NCBI RefSeq assembly: GCF_000372825.1
Contig: NZ_KB910516.1
Location: forward strand, 776,011-840,010
Length of the DNA stretch: 64,000 nt
Reading direction: 5' to 3'
Source: Methylobacterium sp. 77
GTDB lineage: Bacteria > Pseudomonadota > Alphaproteobacteria > Rhizobiales > Beijerinckiaceae
How positions within the stretch are numbered: position 1 is the stretch's first letter; every line of letters starts with the position of its first letter. This document shows, one piece after another, positions 52,080 through 64,000 of this stretch. The notes below the pieces were generated by a model that was given only the letters and a program-made list of their open reading frames with translations, was not told the DNA's origin and searched no databases. The position numbers and the translations under genes are program-made.

Positions 52080-53260
52080 GGCGAGACCCAGCGGAAGAGA
52101 TGCGCGAGATCCTTGAAGAAGATCCGCGCATGGGCGGCTGGCTTTGCTCGGACCAGCTCCTTGTTCATGTAGGAATCCCAGGTGAGCTGCTGGACGTCCT
52201 TGTCCTTGCAGATCGAGACGAAGCGCTCGCGCAGGGCATCGTTGCGATACCAGACCCACTGCATCATCCGCAGGATCAGGAAGACGCGGCCGTGCAGCCG
52301 CATGAAGCGGCGCCGGGCCAGAGCCAGCGACGCGACCTTGCCGGTGGCGAGGAAGGTGTCGGCCGCTTCCGCCGCGAGCCGGCCGCCGAGCATCGCGTAA
52401 TAGATACCCTCGCCGGAGGCCGGGGCGACGATGCCGGCGGCGTCCCCGGTGAGCAGCACGTCGCGGCCGTTGTCCCAGCGCTTGAGCGGTTTCAACGGCA
52501 GCGGCGCGCCCTCACGGCGCACAGTTTCCCCGGCATCGAGGCCGGTGGAGGCGCGCAAGGCCCGGATCGCCCCGCGCAGGGAGAACCCCTTGCGCGCGCT
52601 GCCGGTGCCGATGCTGATCGTGTCGCCATGGGGAAAGACCCAGGCGTAGAAATCCGGCGAGAGCTTGCCCTGGTAATAGACGTCGCAGCGCGTGCCTTCG
52701 ACATCGCCGCTTCCATCCGCCGGCCGCCGGACGATCTCGTGATAGGCGAAGACCTGCTTCATCGACGCGTGGCCAGGAATCTCCGCCCGCCCGACCACCG
52801 AACTCGCGCCGTCCGCACCGATCACGAGGCGTGTGCGGACCCGGTGTTCGATGTCGCCGGCGCGGTAATGCACCACCGCCCTGCCGTCATCGTCCCGGAC
52901 GATGCGGGAGAAGCTTCCGGCCCGGTGGTCCGCGCCGGCCAGGGCCGCTCGGTCGCGCAGCCAGGGATCGAAATGCTCCCGGTCCACCATGCCGACGAAA
53001 CCGTCGCCGATGGGCATGTCGACACGCTTGTCGGCCGGCGAGACCATGCGGGCCGAGCGCACGCGGGCGACGAGGAGTTCGTCGGGGATGGCGAAATCGC
53101 GGATCAGTCGCGGCGGTATCGCGCCGCCGCAGGGCTTGATCCGACCCGGCTTGTCGAGGAGCAAAACCCGGCGGCCCATCCGGGCGAGGTCGGTGGCGGC
53201 CGTGGCCCCGGCCGGGCCGCCGCCCACCACCACGACGTCGAAGGTCTCCAGTTCCGGCAT
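52076..53260 (-). CDS. bchP: Geranylgeranyl diphosphate / bacteriochlorophyll reductase
   Basis: A 394-residue FAD flavoprotein that reduces the geranylgeranyl tail of bacteriochlorophyll a to phytyl. Seen: FDVVVVGGGPAGATAATDLA, VLLLDKPGRIKPCGGAIPPR (BchP/ChlP hallmark), RLVIGADGASSVVGRAEIPG, VLLTGDAAGIVAPASGEGIY. The start at 53260 is four bases after the stop of the PucC-like gene, so the two are co-transcribed. Length and neighbours (bchG two genes upstream) match other purple-bacterial clusters. Expression is likely controlled by the PpsR site upstream of bchG. Confidence 0.96.
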   Translation of the reverse strand: MPELETFDVVVVGGGPAGATAATDLARMGRRVLLLDKPGRIKPCGGAIPPRLIRDFAIPDELLVARVRSARMVSPADKRVDMPIGDGFVGMVDREHFDPWLRDRAALAGADHRAGSFSRIVRDDDGRAVVHYRAGDIEHRVRTRLVIGADGASSVVGRAEIPGHASMKQVFAYHEIVRRPADGSGDVEGTRCDVYYQGKLSPDFYAWVFPHGDTISIGTGSARKGFSLRGAIRALRASTGLDAGETVRREGAPLPLKPLKRWDNGRDVLLTGDAAGIVAPASGEGIYYAMLGGRLAAEAADTFLATGKVASLALARRRFMRLHGRVFLILRMMQWVWYRNDALRERFVSICKDKDVQQLTWDSYMNKELVRAKPAAHARIFFKDLAHLFRWVSP

Positions 53261-53264
53261 CGGT

Positions 53265-54608
53265 TCACCTCAGCGACAAGTGGGGCTGGAGCACCGGCTC
53301 CTTGGGACGGGCGCGGCGGCGCAACTGGGTCTCGGTCGCATGCTCGATCCGCACCGCCAGGGCGGCGCCGACCAGGAACAGGGCGGCCTCGGCCAGGAAA
53401 ACGGCGGCATAGGCATGGACCGGCTCGGGGCTGACGAGGCGGGCGAGATCCACCGCCATCGTTCCGAGGAAGCCGCCGGCCCCGAAGGCGACGCCTTGGG
53501 CCGCCCCCCAGACACCCATCCTCGTACCGCGCTCGGCCTCACCGCCGGCGCCGGCCAGCCCCATCATCGAGCCGATGGCGGCCACCGCGAAGATTCCGTT
53601 GAACAGGCCGAGGGCGAAGACGGCAACGCGCAAGGGGAAGTCCGGTCCGACCAGGCCACCTCCGGCAATCGCCGCGAGTGCCAAGGCGGAACCGGCGCAG
53701 CCGGTGGCGGTCCACAGCTTGAGCGATCCGAGATAGGGACCACCGATTCCCATGGTCAGGCCGGCGACGGTGAGCATGCCGGCGAGCACGCCGCCATGCT
53801 GCAAGCCCGACAGTTTGGTGGTGCCGCCCGGCGTCATCGCGAAGACGAGACCGGCGAACGGTTCGAGGATGAGTTCCTGCGCACTGTAGGCGAGCATCGC
53901 CACGAAGATGAAGATGGTGAAGCGGCGAGAGGCCGGCTCGGCCCAGACCCGGGCGAGCACCTCACCGAACGGCCGCTTCTCCGACGTCTCCGACGGGCCG
54001 GATGCGGACCGGTGCGGTTCGACGCCGCTCACTGCGATCACGGCGAGGGCGAAGGCGGCGAGCGACACCGTGCCGGAGACGGCGACCAGGCGGCCGCCGG
54101 AGAACGGGTCGAGGAAATGGCCGGCCAGGGGCGCGCTGATCGCGAAGCCGGCGATCATCATCACCCAGACGATCGTCGCGGCAGCCCCCCTGCGGCGGGC
54201 ATCGACGCCGCCCGCCAGGAGGACAAGGAGCGAGGTCCCCGCGGCACCCGCGCCCATCCCCACCATCAGGAAGGACAGGATGGCGAGGCCGATACCGGCC
54301 GCGAGATGCGTCTCCATGAGGGCAGTGGCCGAAGCCGCGCCGAAGCCGCCGAGGCAGAGCGCCGCCATTCCGCCGACGATCCAGGGCGTGCGCCGCCCAC
54401 CCACATCCGAACCGTAGCCCCAGCGAGGGCGCAGGACCTGCACGGCATAATGCAGCGTGACGAGAGCACCCGGAATCATCGCCGGAAGGGCGAGTTCCAC
54501 GACCATGACCCGGTTGAGGGTCGAGGTCATGAGGACGACGACCGAGCCCAGAGCAGTCTGGACGAGGCCGAGCCGGACGATGGCGAGCCAGCTCAGGGTC
54601 GGCGCCAT
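53265..54608 (-). CDS. PucC-family MFS transporter (BCD family)
   Basis: A 447-residue major-facilitator-type membrane protein with about 12 helices, of the BCH/PucC family (often called bch2, orf428 or LhaA/PucC-like). Seen: VQTALGSVVVLMTSTLNRVM, VQVLRPRWGYGSDVGGRRTP, AGAAGTSLLVLLAGGVDARR, LEPFAGLVFAMTPGGTTKL. Such proteins help assemble light-harvesting complexes, perhaps by moving or delivering bacteriochlorophyll. It sits between bchG and bchP as in Rhodobacter. Its ATG shares one base with the bchG stop. Confidence 0.92.
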   Translation of the reverse strand: MAPTLSWLAIVRLGLVQTALGSVVVLMTSTLNRVMVVELALPAMIPGALVTLHYAVQVLRPRWGYGSDVGGRRTPWIVGGMAALCLGGFGAASATALMETHLAAGIGLAILSFLMVGMGAGAAGTSLLVLLAGGVDARRRGAAATIVWVMMIAGFAISAPLAGHFLDPFSGGRLVAVSGTVSLAAFALAVIAVSGVEPHRSASGPSETSEKRPFGEVLARVWAEPASRRFTIFIFVAMLAYSAQELILEPFAGLVFAMTPGGTTKLSGLQHGGVLAGMLTVAGLTMGIGGPYLGSLKLWTATGCAGSALALAAIAGGGLVGPDFPLRVAVFALGLFNGIFAVAAIGSMMGLAGAGGEAERGTRMGVWGAAQGVAFGAGGFLGTMAVDLARLVSPEPVHAYAAVFLAEAALFLVGAALAVRIEHATETQLRRRARPKEPVLQPHLSLR

Positions 54609-55528
54609 CAGGTGTTTCCCTGAATGAGGGCACGCAGGGCGAATGCCGCCACCAGCATGCCGAGCACGTAGAGTGTGGTGCCGGTGCCGTTGTACCAGGC
54701 CGCCCGCTCGCGCGGGCTCTGAAGCAGGCGGGACATCAGGGCCAGCTGGGCGACGAGCAGGCCTCCGATGGCGGCGGCATGCCCGGCGCAGTTCCAGGCT
54801 GAGAGGATGATGATCACCACCACCTGGGGCGCCGCCATCACGAGGCAGGCGAAGCGAGCCGCCCGGTCCGTTCCGAGCTGGACCGGCAGCGATCGCAGGC
54901 CCATGCGCTCATCGCCCTCCACCGACTTGAAATCGTTGAGGGTCATGATGCCATGGGCGCCGATGGAGTAGAGCAGGGCGACGATCAGGACTCGAGGGTC
55001 GGGCAGGGCACCGGCCATCACGGCAGCGCCAGTGAACCAGGGCAGGCCCTCGTAGCAGAGCCCCACCGCCGCGTTGCCCCACCATCCGTTCCGCTTCAGC
55101 CTAAGTGGCGGTGCGCTGTAGACCCAGGCGAGGACGAGCCCGAACAGGGCGGCCCCGAGGATCCAGGGTCCGAGCACGGCCGAGACGGAGAGGGAGAGGG
55201 CGGTCCAGGCGAGGGCGACGTAGAGTCCCCAGCGTCCGGGCATCCGCCCGGATGGGATCGGCCGATGCGGCTCGTTGATCGCATCGACATGGCGGTCGTA
55301 CCAATCGTTGACCGCCTGCGAGGTGGCGCAGACCAGCGGACCGGCCAGCACGATGCCGGCGACGATGACGGGCCAGCGCCCTTCGGCAGACACACCGGAG
55401 GAGACCACGCCACAGGCGAAGGCCCACATCGGCGCGAACCAGGTGATCGGCTTCAGAAGCTCGAGCAGAGTGCTGGGAGCGGGGATGCCGACGGAAGCGG
55501 CGGGAGGTGTGGACGCCGACGTTGCCAT
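54608..55528 (-). CDS. bchG: Bacteriochlorophyll synthase
   Basis: A 306-residue UbiA-type prenyltransferase that attaches the geranylgeranyl or phytyl tail to bacteriochlorophyllide a in the inner membrane. Seen: LLELLKPITWFAPMWAFACG, the Asp-rich site QAVNDWYDRHVDAINEPHRP, RPIPSGRMPGRWGLYVALAW, and the second Asp motif TLNDFKSVEGDERMGLRSLP. These are diagnostic of BchG/ChlG. First gene of the bchG-pucC-like-bchP-tspO operon. A perfect PpsR-type palindrome lies 32 bases before its start. Confidence 0.97.
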   Translation of the reverse strand: MATSASTPPAASVGIPAPSTLLELLKPITWFAPMWAFACGVVSSGVSAEGRWPVIVAGIVLAGPLVCATSQAVNDWYDRHVDAINEPHRPIPSGRMPGRWGLYVALAWTALSLSVSAVLGPWILGAALFGLVLAWVYSAPPLRLKRNGWWGNAAVGLCYEGLPWFTGAAVMAGALPDPRVLIVALLYSIGAHGIMTLNDFKSVEGDERMGLRSLPVQLGTDRAARFACLVMAAPQVVVIIILSAWNCAGHAAAIGGLLVAQLALMSRLLQSPRERAAWYNGTGTTLYVLGMLVAAFALRALIQGNT

Positions 55529-55559
55529 GACGTCGAAGCTAGGGGTCGCCCCCAGCCTG

Positions 55560-55577
55560 TGTCAATCTGGATTGACA
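55560..55577 (-). promoter_or_regulatory. PpsR/CrtJ binding site before bchG
   Basis: TGTCAATCTGGATTGACA: TGT-N12-ACA with perfect 8-base arms. This is the PpsR/CrtJ consensus, located in the bchG promoter region and just downstream of the ppsR gene itself. A partly overlapping TTGACA could serve as a -35. Confidence 0.85.
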
Positions 55578-55632
55578 ATGAAGACGTCAAGAAAATGCGA
55601 CATCTCGTCCATCAATGGACAGGACGGCCTCA

Positions 55633-57075
55633 TTACTCGTCCGGGGTCTCCGGCCCGTCGAGATCGCCGATACCGTAGCGGCGCAGCTTGGCGTAGAGCC
55701 CCTGGCGGCTGAGTCCGAGCATTTCGGCGGCCGAGGCGCGGTTGTCGCGGGTGATGCGCAGGGCGGCCTCGATGCAGAGACGCTCGATCAGATCCGTCGA
55801 TTCGCGCACGAGGTTCTTCATCGATACGCGGCCGACGAGTTCGGTCATCTGTTCGACGGAGCGCGGCAACTCACGCCCGCCCGGTGCGGCAGCCGCGCGG
55901 CGCGGGGTCGAGCGGATGGTGAAGCCGAAGCAGGGCTGCCCGCCACCGGGCACCGAGACGGCCGCGACCTCGACATCCTCCACCGAGCCGTACTCGCCAC
56001 GGAGGCTCGTCGCGAAGTGACGCACGGAGCCATGCTGGCCGAGGGTCGAGAACAAGGCGGCGGCCTCGGTCTCCTCGCGCCCGAGCCAGCGGTCGAGGGG
56101 TTCGCCGCGCACCTGTTCCTCGGTGGCGAGCTGCACGAGATCAAGGAAGGCCGCGTTGGCGGCAAGGATGCGGCGCGACGGATCGGTGACGACGAAGCCT
56201 TCCGGCAGGCTCTGGATCACGTCGAGGGCCGAGGCACCGGCACGCCCGGGAACCGATGCGTCGGACGGTCCGGAGGAGAGGCGCAGGAGCGCGCTCGTGG
56301 CGTTCTCCTGCCGGAACAAAGAGGCGGCGACGCGGGTCTCGCCGCGGCCGTTGCCGAGCCGGGCAACGAGGTCGCCGGCCTGGCCGGTGACGCGCAGCCC
56401 CGCGAACAGCGATTCGAGCTCGCGCGTACTGCCGGCCTCGAACAGATCGACCACGTCCTGGCCGATGATTCGCTTCTCCGCCCGGCCGAGAAGGCGGGCG
56501 GCGGCCGGGTTCACTTCGGTGACGCGGCGGGTGGCGGCATCCACCACCAGCACCGGCTCGCCCGCGAGCTGGAACAGCAGGCGATAACGGGTCTCGGCCC
56601 CGCGCAGGCGGAGATAGTCGCGTTCCAACGCCTGCTGCGTTTCCGCGAGCTTGCGTTGAAGCGCCGCCATCGCGCGCAGATTGCGGCCGATGACGATGAT
56701 CGGGCCATCGGTCTCGAGGCGCATGGCGGAATAGCGCACGGGCAGATCGATGCCGGTGGCGGAGGGGTGGTTCACCTGCCGCCAGCGCGTCACGGCACCG
56801 GGTGCGGCATCACGCAGGAGGGCGGCGATCTTGGGCCGGCTCTCGACGGTGACGGTATCCACCCAGCGTTGGCCGAGCCAGGTCTCACAGCCTTCGTCGG
56901 CGAAATCGGCATTGCCGAAGGCCGCGTCGCGGATGATCCCATCCGCGTCGACCACAAGGGCGAGGTCGGTGGCAGCCGCGACGAGAAGCCCAGCCGACTC
57001 TGCATCGAGTGGGCCGAGGGCTTTGCGGAGCGCTGCGAACGTTTCCGCCGCTGCAGGAAGTGCCAGACTGGTCAA
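55633..57075 (-). CDS. ppsR: PpsR/CrtJ photosynthesis repressor
   Basis: A 480-residue regulator. N-terminal region and PAS domains (about 20-125, 155-265, 280-390), including VLVVDAATRRVTEVNPAAAR and GFVVTDPSRRILAANAAFLD. C-terminal Fis-type helix-turn-helix: LCIEAALRITRDNRASAAEM, then LGLSRQGLYAKLRRYGI. The Cys in LCIEAAL is the conserved redox-active residue of the DNA-binding domain. PpsR represses bch, crt and puc genes under oxygen at TGT-N12-ACA sites, one of which is present before bchG. It follows aerR by 35 bases, the standard arrangement. Confidence 0.96.
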   Translation of the reverse strand: MTSLALPAAAETFAALRKALGPLDAESAGLLVAAATDLALVVDADGIIRDAAFGNADFADEGCETWLGQRWVDTVTVESRPKIAALLRDAAPGAVTRWRQVNHPSATGIDLPVRYSAMRLETDGPIIVIGRNLRAMAALQRKLAETQQALERDYLRLRGAETRYRLLFQLAGEPVLVVDAATRRVTEVNPAAARLLGRAEKRIIGQDVVDLFEAGSTRELESLFAGLRVTGQAGDLVARLGNGRGETRVAASLFRQENATSALLRLSSGPSDASVPGRAGASALDVIQSLPEGFVVTDPSRRILAANAAFLDLVQLATEEQVRGEPLDRWLGREETEAAALFSTLGQHGSVRHFATSLRGEYGSVEDVEVAAVSVPGGGQPCFGFTIRSTPRRAAAAPGGRELPRSVEQMTELVGRVSMKNLVRESTDLIERLCIEAALRITRDNRASAAEMLGLSRQGLYAKLRRYGIGDLDGPETPDE

Positions 57076-57110
57076 GGATCACCACGATGTGACGACGTCG
57101 AGCCGGTCTT

Positions 57111-57995
57111 TCAGCAGGGTCTCGCCCGCGGATCAAGCAAGCTCTCGGCGATGGTTAAGGCAATACGTGCATCGCTCGCCGTCGCGTCCGCGCCGACGAG
57201 TGCCGAATGGTCGGGGTTATCGAGGAAGATCGGCCCGCCGACCATGACACGGACAGAGGGATTGCGCGAGGCACGACGAAGCTCGGTCACCACCCGGGTG
57301 AGAGTCGGAAGTAATGTTTCGCACCCGAGAGACACGCCGATCACGTCGAACCAACCCGTGCTGGCGGTGCGGAGGACATTGGAATGAGGGGAGTGCGCCG
57401 TGCTCGTCACGTCCCATCCCGCATCACGAAAGAACCGCTCGACGAGAGAGAGGCCGAAACTATGCGTCTCGCCCGGACAGGCCATCAGGAAGATGCTGCG
57501 CCCATGCGGATCCGGCGCCGGCTCGGAGTGAAACCGGGCGGTGAGATCGTGCATGATGCGCTGAAGCCGGCCCATGGCGATGGTGAGTTCCGCGAAATCG
57601 CAGAGATCCTCCTCCCAGAGATGCCCGAGATGGCGGGCCGTCGGGGCGAGCAGATCGAGCAGCAGGCTGTCGAGGGCCAAGCCGCCATCCACGAGGATCG
57701 CGATCCGGCTTTCGACATCCTCGCAATCCGGCGACAGGACCAAGGTCGCGAAATCCACGATCTGGTCGGAATTCGGCAGGATACCGGGACGTTCGGCGCG
57801 AGAATCCGCCCGATGCGCGAGCATCAAACGCGGGATGATCTCGGCCTCGATCACACCGGCGAGATGGAGATCCCAGGGTGCGCTCTGAGCCGGTCGCGGC
57901 AGATCGGGATATCGTGCAGACTCGCGGAGTGCGTGCACGTCGTTAGGCAATGAATCAAAGGTCGAAACCGTACGAAGTTGTCGAACATCATCCAT
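57111..57995 (-). CDS. aerR: AerR/PpaA-like cobalamin-binding regulator
   Basis: A 294-residue antirepressor-type regulator. N-terminal helical region (LALDSLLLDLLAPTARHLGH, then LWEEDLCDFAELTIAMGRLQ), then a B12-binding Rossmann domain with IFLMACPGETHSFGLSLVER (the His near 176 is the expected cobalt ligand), FDVIGVSLGCETLLPTL and VRVMVGGPIFLD. AerR/PpaA binds cobalamin, senses light, and modulates CrtJ/PpsR. The ATG at 57995 is chosen because GGAGGA lies five bases before it; a TTG four codons upstream is possible. Upstream of ppsR in the same operon. Confidence 0.92.
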   Translation of the reverse strand: MDDVRQLRTVSTFDSLPNDVHALRESARYPDLPRPAQSAPWDLHLAGVIEAEIIPRLMLAHRADSRAERPGILPNSDQIVDFATLVLSPDCEDVESRIAILVDGGLALDSLLLDLLAPTARHLGHLWEEDLCDFAELTIAMGRLQRIMHDLTARFHSEPAPDPHGRSIFLMACPGETHSFGLSLVERFFRDAGWDVTSTAHSPHSNVLRTASTGWFDVIGVSLGCETLLPTLTRVVTELRRASRNPSVRVMVGGPIFLDNPDHSALVGADATASDARIALTIAESLLDPRARPC

Positions 57996-58192
57996 TGGAT
58001 CCTCCAATGTTTCATGATGGCTTCTTGATACAGCTCGATCTTAACTGCCGAACTTCACGTCATCGACTTAAAAGACGTCAGGCGCTGCTTACAATGCGAC
58101 AGGCGACCTTGTCGGTGACGATACGCATGGAAATCGGTTTGGCAATCCTGAAACTCACATTATTATGCATCAATTCCGTAAATTGAAAATGA

Positions 58193-60074
<1,882 letters not shown>

Positions 60075-60078
60075 GCCG

Positions 60079-61608
60079 ATGCAGCTCACCGTCTGGACCT
60101 ATGAAGGACCACCCCATATTGGCGCCATGCGCGTCGCCACCGCCATGCGCGGCCTCCACTACGTCCTGCACGCGCCGCAAGGCGACACCTACGCCGACCT
60201 GCTGTTCACCATGATCGAGCGGCGCGATGCGCGCCCGCCGGTGACCTACACTACCTTCCAGGCTCGCGACCTCGGCTCGGACACCGCCGCGATCTTCAAG
60301 GACGCGGTGGAAGCCGCCTACGAGCGGTTCAAACCGGAGGCGATGATCGTCGGCGCGTCCTGCACCGCTGAGCTGATCCAGGACGATCCGGGTGGCCTCG
60401 CCAAGGCCCTCGCCCTGCCGATCCCGGTGATCGCACTCGAACTCCCGGCGTACCAGAAGAAGGAGAACTGGGGCGCCTCGGAGACCTTCTATCGGCTGGT
60501 GCGGACGCTCGCCGGCCCGGCCGCGCCCGCCGGACCTCGCGAGGGACGGCGTCCGCTCTGCAACATCCTCGGCCCCACCGCCCTCGGCTTCCGTCACCGC
60601 GACGACCTCATCGAGATCAGGAGCCTGCTCGACCGGCTCGGGATCGACGTGAACGTCGTAGCGCCGCTGGGCGCGAGCCCCACCGACCTCACCCGCCTCG
60701 GCGCGGCCGATTTCAACGTCGTGCTCTATCCCGAGATCGCCCGCGCCGCCGCGCAGCACCTGCAGAAGATCTTCGGCCAGCCGATGATCGAGACCGTGCC
60801 GATCGGCGTCGGAGCGACCATCCGTTTCATCGAGGAAGTGGCGGCACTCGCCGGGATCGATCCGGCCCCGGTCCTCGCCGGCGCCCCCTCGCGGCTGCCC
60901 TGGTATTCGCGCTCGGTCGATTCGACCTATCTGACGGGCAAGCGCGTCTTCATCTTCGGCGATGCGACCCATGCGCTCGCCGCCGCCCGGGTCGCGGCCA
61001 CCGAGCTAGGCTTCAAAATCGTCGGTCTCGGCACTTACACTCGCGAATTCGCTCGGGAGATCCGGGCCGAGGCGGCGCTCCACGGCATCGAGGCCCTCGT
61101 CACCGACGATTACCTCGACGTGGAGGCGGCAATCCAGGCCAGCGCCGCCGAGCTGGTGCTGGGCACGCAGATGGAGCGCCACATCGCCAAGCGTCTGGGC
61201 CTGCCCTGCGCGGTGATCTCGGCCCCGATCCACGTCCAGGATTTTCCGGCCCGGCACTCGCCGCAGATGGGATTCGAGGGCGCCAACGTCCTGTTCGATA
61301 CCTGGGTCCATCCCCTGATGATGGGGCTCGAGGAGCACCTCCTGGGCATGTTCCGCGAGGACCACGAATTCCACGCCGACGCCGCGCCCTCGCACCTGTC
61401 GGCGCATGCCGAGGACATCGCCTCCCCCAAAGCGGAAGGACAGCGGGTGGCACCCTGGGATGCCTCCGCCGAGAAGGAACTCAAGAAGATCCCCTTCTTC
61501 GTGCGCGGAAAAGCCCGCGCCAACACCGAACGGTTCGCACGCGAGCGCGAACTCTCCCTCATCACAGTCGAGACGCTCTATGATGCCAAAGCGCATTTCG
61601 GGCGCTGA
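60079..61608 (+). CDS. bchB: Light-independent protochlorophyllide reductase subunit B
   Basis: A 509-residue partner of BchN. The N-terminus [20 protein letters not shown] and [20 protein letters not shown] place Asp36 as the fourth, non-cysteine ligand of the NB cluster. Other family blocks: [60 protein letters not shown], and the C-terminal [20 protein letters not shown]. The start at 60079 gives the canonical N-terminus. Its 3' end overlaps bchH by 26 bases, so the two are translationally coupled. Confidence 0.97.
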   Translation: MQLTVWTYEGPPHIGAMRVATAMRGLHYVLHAPQGDTYADLLFTMIERRDARPPVTYTTFQARDLGSDTAAIFKDAVEAAYERFKPEAMIVGASCTAELIQDDPGGLAKALALPIPVIALELPAYQKKENWGASETFYRLVRTLAGPAAPAGPREGRRPLCNILGPTALGFRHRDDLIEIRSLLDRLGIDVNVVAPLGASPTDLTRLGAADFNVVLYPEIARAAAQHLQKIFGQPMIETVPIGVGATIRFIEEVAALAGIDPAPVLAGAPSRLPWYSRSVDSTYLTGKRVFIFGDATHALAAARVAATELGFKIVGLGTYTREFAREIRAEAALHGIEALVTDDYLDVEAAIQASAAELVLGTQMERHIAKRLGLPCAVISAPIHVQDFPARHSPQMGFEGANVLFDTWVHPLMMGLEEHLLGMFREDHEFHADAAPSHLSAHAEDIASPKAEGQRVAPWDASAEKELKKIPFFVRGKARANTERFARERELSLITVETLYDAKAHFGR

Positions 61609-64000
61609 GCGTCCCACCCTCCGCATCGTCGTCGTGACGATGGACAACCATATGGCGAGCGCTCTCGAACGCGCTCGCCGTCGGCTCCAGGACGAGATGC
61701 CCGGACTCGTCCTCGGCTTCCACGCGGCGGCCGAATGGGACACGGACCCGGGGGCGCTCGCGGCTTGCAAGTCCGATATCGGATCCGCCGACATCGTGCT
61801 CTCGACCATGCTGTTCATGGATGAGCATGTCCGGGCGATCCATCCGACGCTGCTCGCCCGCCGGCCCCATTGCGACGCGATGATCGGCTGCCTCTCGGCC
61901 AGCGAGATCGTGAAGACCACCCGCCTCAACCGCTTCGACATGGACGGCACCAAGCGCGGCGCCCTCGACTTTCTCAAGAAGCTGCGCGGTAAGCCGGGAG
62001 CCCAGGGCAACGGCGCCCGCCAGATGGCGATGATCCGCCGGCTGCCGAAGATCCTGCGCTTCATCCCCGGCTCGGCCCAGGATGTCAGGGCTTATTTCCT
62101 GACCCTGCAATACTGGCTCTCGGGCTCGGACGAGAACATCGCCGCCCTCGTGCGCTTCCTCGTCAGCCGCTATGCCGCCGGTCCGCGCGCGGTCTGGCGC
62201 GACATCGCCGCCGCTCCGCCACCCGTGAGCTATCCCGAGACCGGCCTCTACCATCCGCGCATGAAGGGCCGTATCGGCGAGGACGTCGCGCGGCTTCCCG
62301 TGCCCACCGGCGCCATGAAAGGCCGTGTCGGCCTTCTCGTGATGCGCTCCTACGTGCTCGCCGGGAACACCGCGCATTACGACGGCGTCATCGCCGCCCT
62401 CGAAGCGCGCGGGCTCGCCGTCGTGCCGGCCTTCGCCAGCGGCCTCGACAACCGACCGGCGGTGGAGGCGTTCTTCCATCGCGACGGGCGCCCGTCCATC
62501 GACGCCCTCGTCTCGCTGACCGGGTTCTCACTGGTGGGTGGTCCGGCCTATAACGACGCGGCCGCCGCCGAGACCACCCTGCGCGGCCTCGACGTCCCGT
62601 ATCTCGCCGCCCACGCCCTCGAGTTCCAGACCATCGAGCAATGGGAGGCCTCGGATCGCGGCCTCTCGCCGGTGGAGGCCACCATGATGGTGGCGATCCC
62701 CGAACTCGACGGCGCCACCGCGCCGATGGTGTTCGGAGGCCGCTCCAGCCGCTCGCCCGGCGCCAATGCCCGCGACATGAGCGTCCATTCCGAGCGGGCG
62801 GACACGCTGGCCGCGCGCGTCGAGCGTCTCGTCTCGCTGCGCAGGCGCGCCAAGGCCTCGCGCAAGATCGCCGTCGTCCTGTTCGGCTTTCCGCCCAATG
62901 CCGGAAGCATCGGCACGGCGGCCTTCCTCTCGGTCTACCAATCGCTCCACAACACGCTGAAAGGGCTCAAGGCCGACGGCTACGACGTCGCCGTGCCGGA
63001 CAGTGTCGACGATCTGCGCAACGCCGTCCTCGCCGGCAACGCCGCCCGCTTCGGCACGAACGCCAACGTCCACCACCGCATCCCGGCCGACGACCACGTC
63101 CGGCGCGAGCGGCATCTCGCCGAGATCGAGGCGCAATGGGGTCCCGCCCCGGGGCGCCAGAACAGCAACGGGTCGCAGATCTTCGTGCTCGGCGCGCAGT
63201 TCGGCAACGTCTTCGTCGGGGTCCAGCCGGGCTTCGGCTACGAAGGCGATCCGATGCGGCTGCTGTTCGAGCGCGGTTTTGCCCCGACGCATGCCTTCAG
63301 CGCCTTCTACCGCTACCTGCGCGAGGATTTCCGCGCCGATGCCGTCCTGCATTTCGGCACCCACGGCGCCCTCGAATTCATGCCGGGCAAACAGACCGGC
63401 CTGTCGGAATCCTGCTGGCCCGAGCGCCTGATCGGCTCGCTGCCGAACGTCTACCTCTACGCCGCCAACAACCCGTCCGAGGGCATGATCGCCAAGCGCC
63501 GCTCGGCCGCGACGATGGTGAGCTACCTCACGCCGAGCCTCACCCAGGCCGGGCTCTATCGCGGGCTCATCGACCTCAAGGCCTCGATCGAGCGCTGGCG
63601 CGGTCTGGAGCCGGAAGCGGAGGCCGAACGCCGCGACCTCGGCCAGATGATCCAGGTTCAGGGCGCCGCTCTCGATCTGACATCCGCCGAACCGGCCTGG
63701 TCCGGGGACGTCTCGGCCAAGGTCCTGGCTCTCGGCCTCGCGGTCAGCGAACTCGAACACACCCTGATCCCGCACGGGATGCATGTGGTCGGTGAAGGCA
63801 CCCCGCCCGAGGAGCGGATCGACCTTCTCGTGGCCCTGGCGGAAGCATCCAGCGGGCTCCAGCCCGACCGCGCCGGGATCGAATCCCTGGTGGCGGGCGA
63901 CACGATCGACCAAGCCCTGACGGCGGCCCGGCTGCCCCTCGACGACGGCCATCGCGCCGCCTTCGTCGCCCTGCGCGAGACCGATGCGCTGCTGTCGCGT
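61583..64000 (+). CDS. bchH: Magnesium chelatase subunit H (3' end outside window)
   Basis: First 806 codons of the large magnesium chelatase subunit, which binds protoporphyrin IX and inserts Mg with BchI and BchD, the first committed step to bacteriochlorophyll. Seen: [99 protein letters not shown]. The ATG at 61583 lies inside the end of bchB; a second ATG three bases earlier is in frame with it. Full proteins are about 1200-1300 residues, so about a third is missing. Confidence 0.97.
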   Translation, partial: MPKRISGAERPTLRIVVVTMDNHMASALERARRRLQDEMPGLVLGFHAAAEWDTDPGALAACKSDIGSADIVLSTMLFMDEHVRAIHPTLLARRPHCDAMIGCLSASEIVKTTRLNRFDMDGTKRGALDFLKKLRGKPGAQGNGARQMAMIRRLPKILRFIPGSAQDVRAYFLTLQYWLSGSDENIAALVRFLVSRYAAGPRAVWRDIAAAPPPVSYPETGLYHPRMKGRIGEDVARLPVPTGAMKGRVGLLVMRSYVLAGNTAHYDGVIAALEARGLAVVPAFASGLDNRPAVEAFFHRDGRPSIDALVSLTGFSLVGGPAYNDAAAAETTLRGLDVPYLAAHALEFQTIEQWEASDRGLSPVEATMMVAIPELDGATAPMVFGGRSSRSPGANARDMSVHSERADTLAARVERLVSLRRRAKASRKIAVVLFGFPPNAGSIGTAAFLSVYQSLHNTLKGLKADGYDVAVPDSVDDLRNAVLAGNAARFGTNANVHHRIPADDHVRRERHLAEIEAQWGPAPGRQNSNGSQIFVLGAQFGNVFVGVQPGFGYEGDPMRLLFERGFAPTHAFSAFYRYLREDFRADAVLHFGTHGALEFMPGKQTGLSESCWPERLIGSLPNVYLYAANNPSEGMIAKRRSAATMVSYLTPSLTQAGLYRGLIDLKASIERWRGLEPEAEAERRDLGQMIQVQGAALDLTSAEPAWSGDVSAKVLALGLAVSELEHTLIPHGMHVVGEGTPPEERIDLLVALAEASSGLQPDRAGIESLVAGDTIDQALTAARLPLDDGHRAAFVALRETDALLSR

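Noticed and set aside
52100..54623. Two long plus-strand frames of 444 and 573 codons
   Set aside because: Antisense to bchP and the PucC-like gene; low-complexity composition and no recognisable motif.

Overview
The window is about 64 kb of GC-rich DNA from an alphaproteobacterium, most likely a pink-pigmented facultative methylotroph of the genus Methylobacterium or a close relative. The main reasons are an aerobic-type photosynthesis gene cluster (bchF-N-B-H facing one way; aerR-ppsR-bchG-pucC-like-bchP-tspO facing the other), an EcfG-type general stress sigma factor, many PAS hybrid kinases and c-di-GMP proteins, and small proteins of a kind common in that genus. The genus call rests on gene content and recall, not on a search.

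Region by region: (1) 1-9.3 kb: a truncated MHYT-PAS-GGDEF-EAL protein, a decayed DUF5681 gene, two abutting insertion sequences (IS630 inserted into the target duplication of an IS5 copy) and a 1274-residue hybrid histidine kinase. (2) 9.7-15 kb: a dehydrogenase remnant, a SnoaL-like protein, a TetR regulator and a DJ-1/PfpI protein sharing one operator motif, an SDR oxidoreductase, a small gene behind an EcfG-type promoter, and an EcfG-like sigma factor whose N-terminus looks like its own anti-sigma factor NepR. (3) 15-22.3 kb: a second hybrid kinase, three Tad/Flp-pilus-type membrane proteins and an HD-GYP response regulator. (4) 22.3-29.5 kb: an AT-rich scar with transposase and adhesin fragments, then a toxin-activating acyltransferase paired with an RTX serralysin-like metalloprotease.

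(5) 29.5-33.9 kb: ureide catabolism (allE-allA), a DctA carrier and a divergent LysR regulator. (6) 34.3-40.8 kb: a sulfite-oxidase-family protein with a cytochrome b partner, an MXKDX-repeat protein, a DUF1223-NrsF-DsbD operon and a fasciclin protein. Three of these transcription units have a GTAACC-N15/16-CGAA element like the Caulobacter SigF promoter, which suggests one envelope redox-stress regulon. (7) 40.9-49.3 kb: a DUF3095 protein with nucleotidyl-cyclase-like features overlapping a cyclic-nucleotide-binding patatin phospholipase; then a glycosyltransferase, a small protein, a ferredoxin, a ferredoxin reductase and a cytochrome P450 in one operon; then an outer-membrane transporter-like protein. 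(8) 49.6-64 kb: a triheme cytochrome c and the photosynthesis cluster, which runs off the right edge inside bchH.

I saw no rRNA or tRNA gene, CRISPR array or prophage. The strongest candidates for an undescribed system are the DUF3095/patatin pair, the NepR-sigma fusion, the SigF-like regulon with an orphan NrsF, and the acyltransferase/RTX-protease pair.
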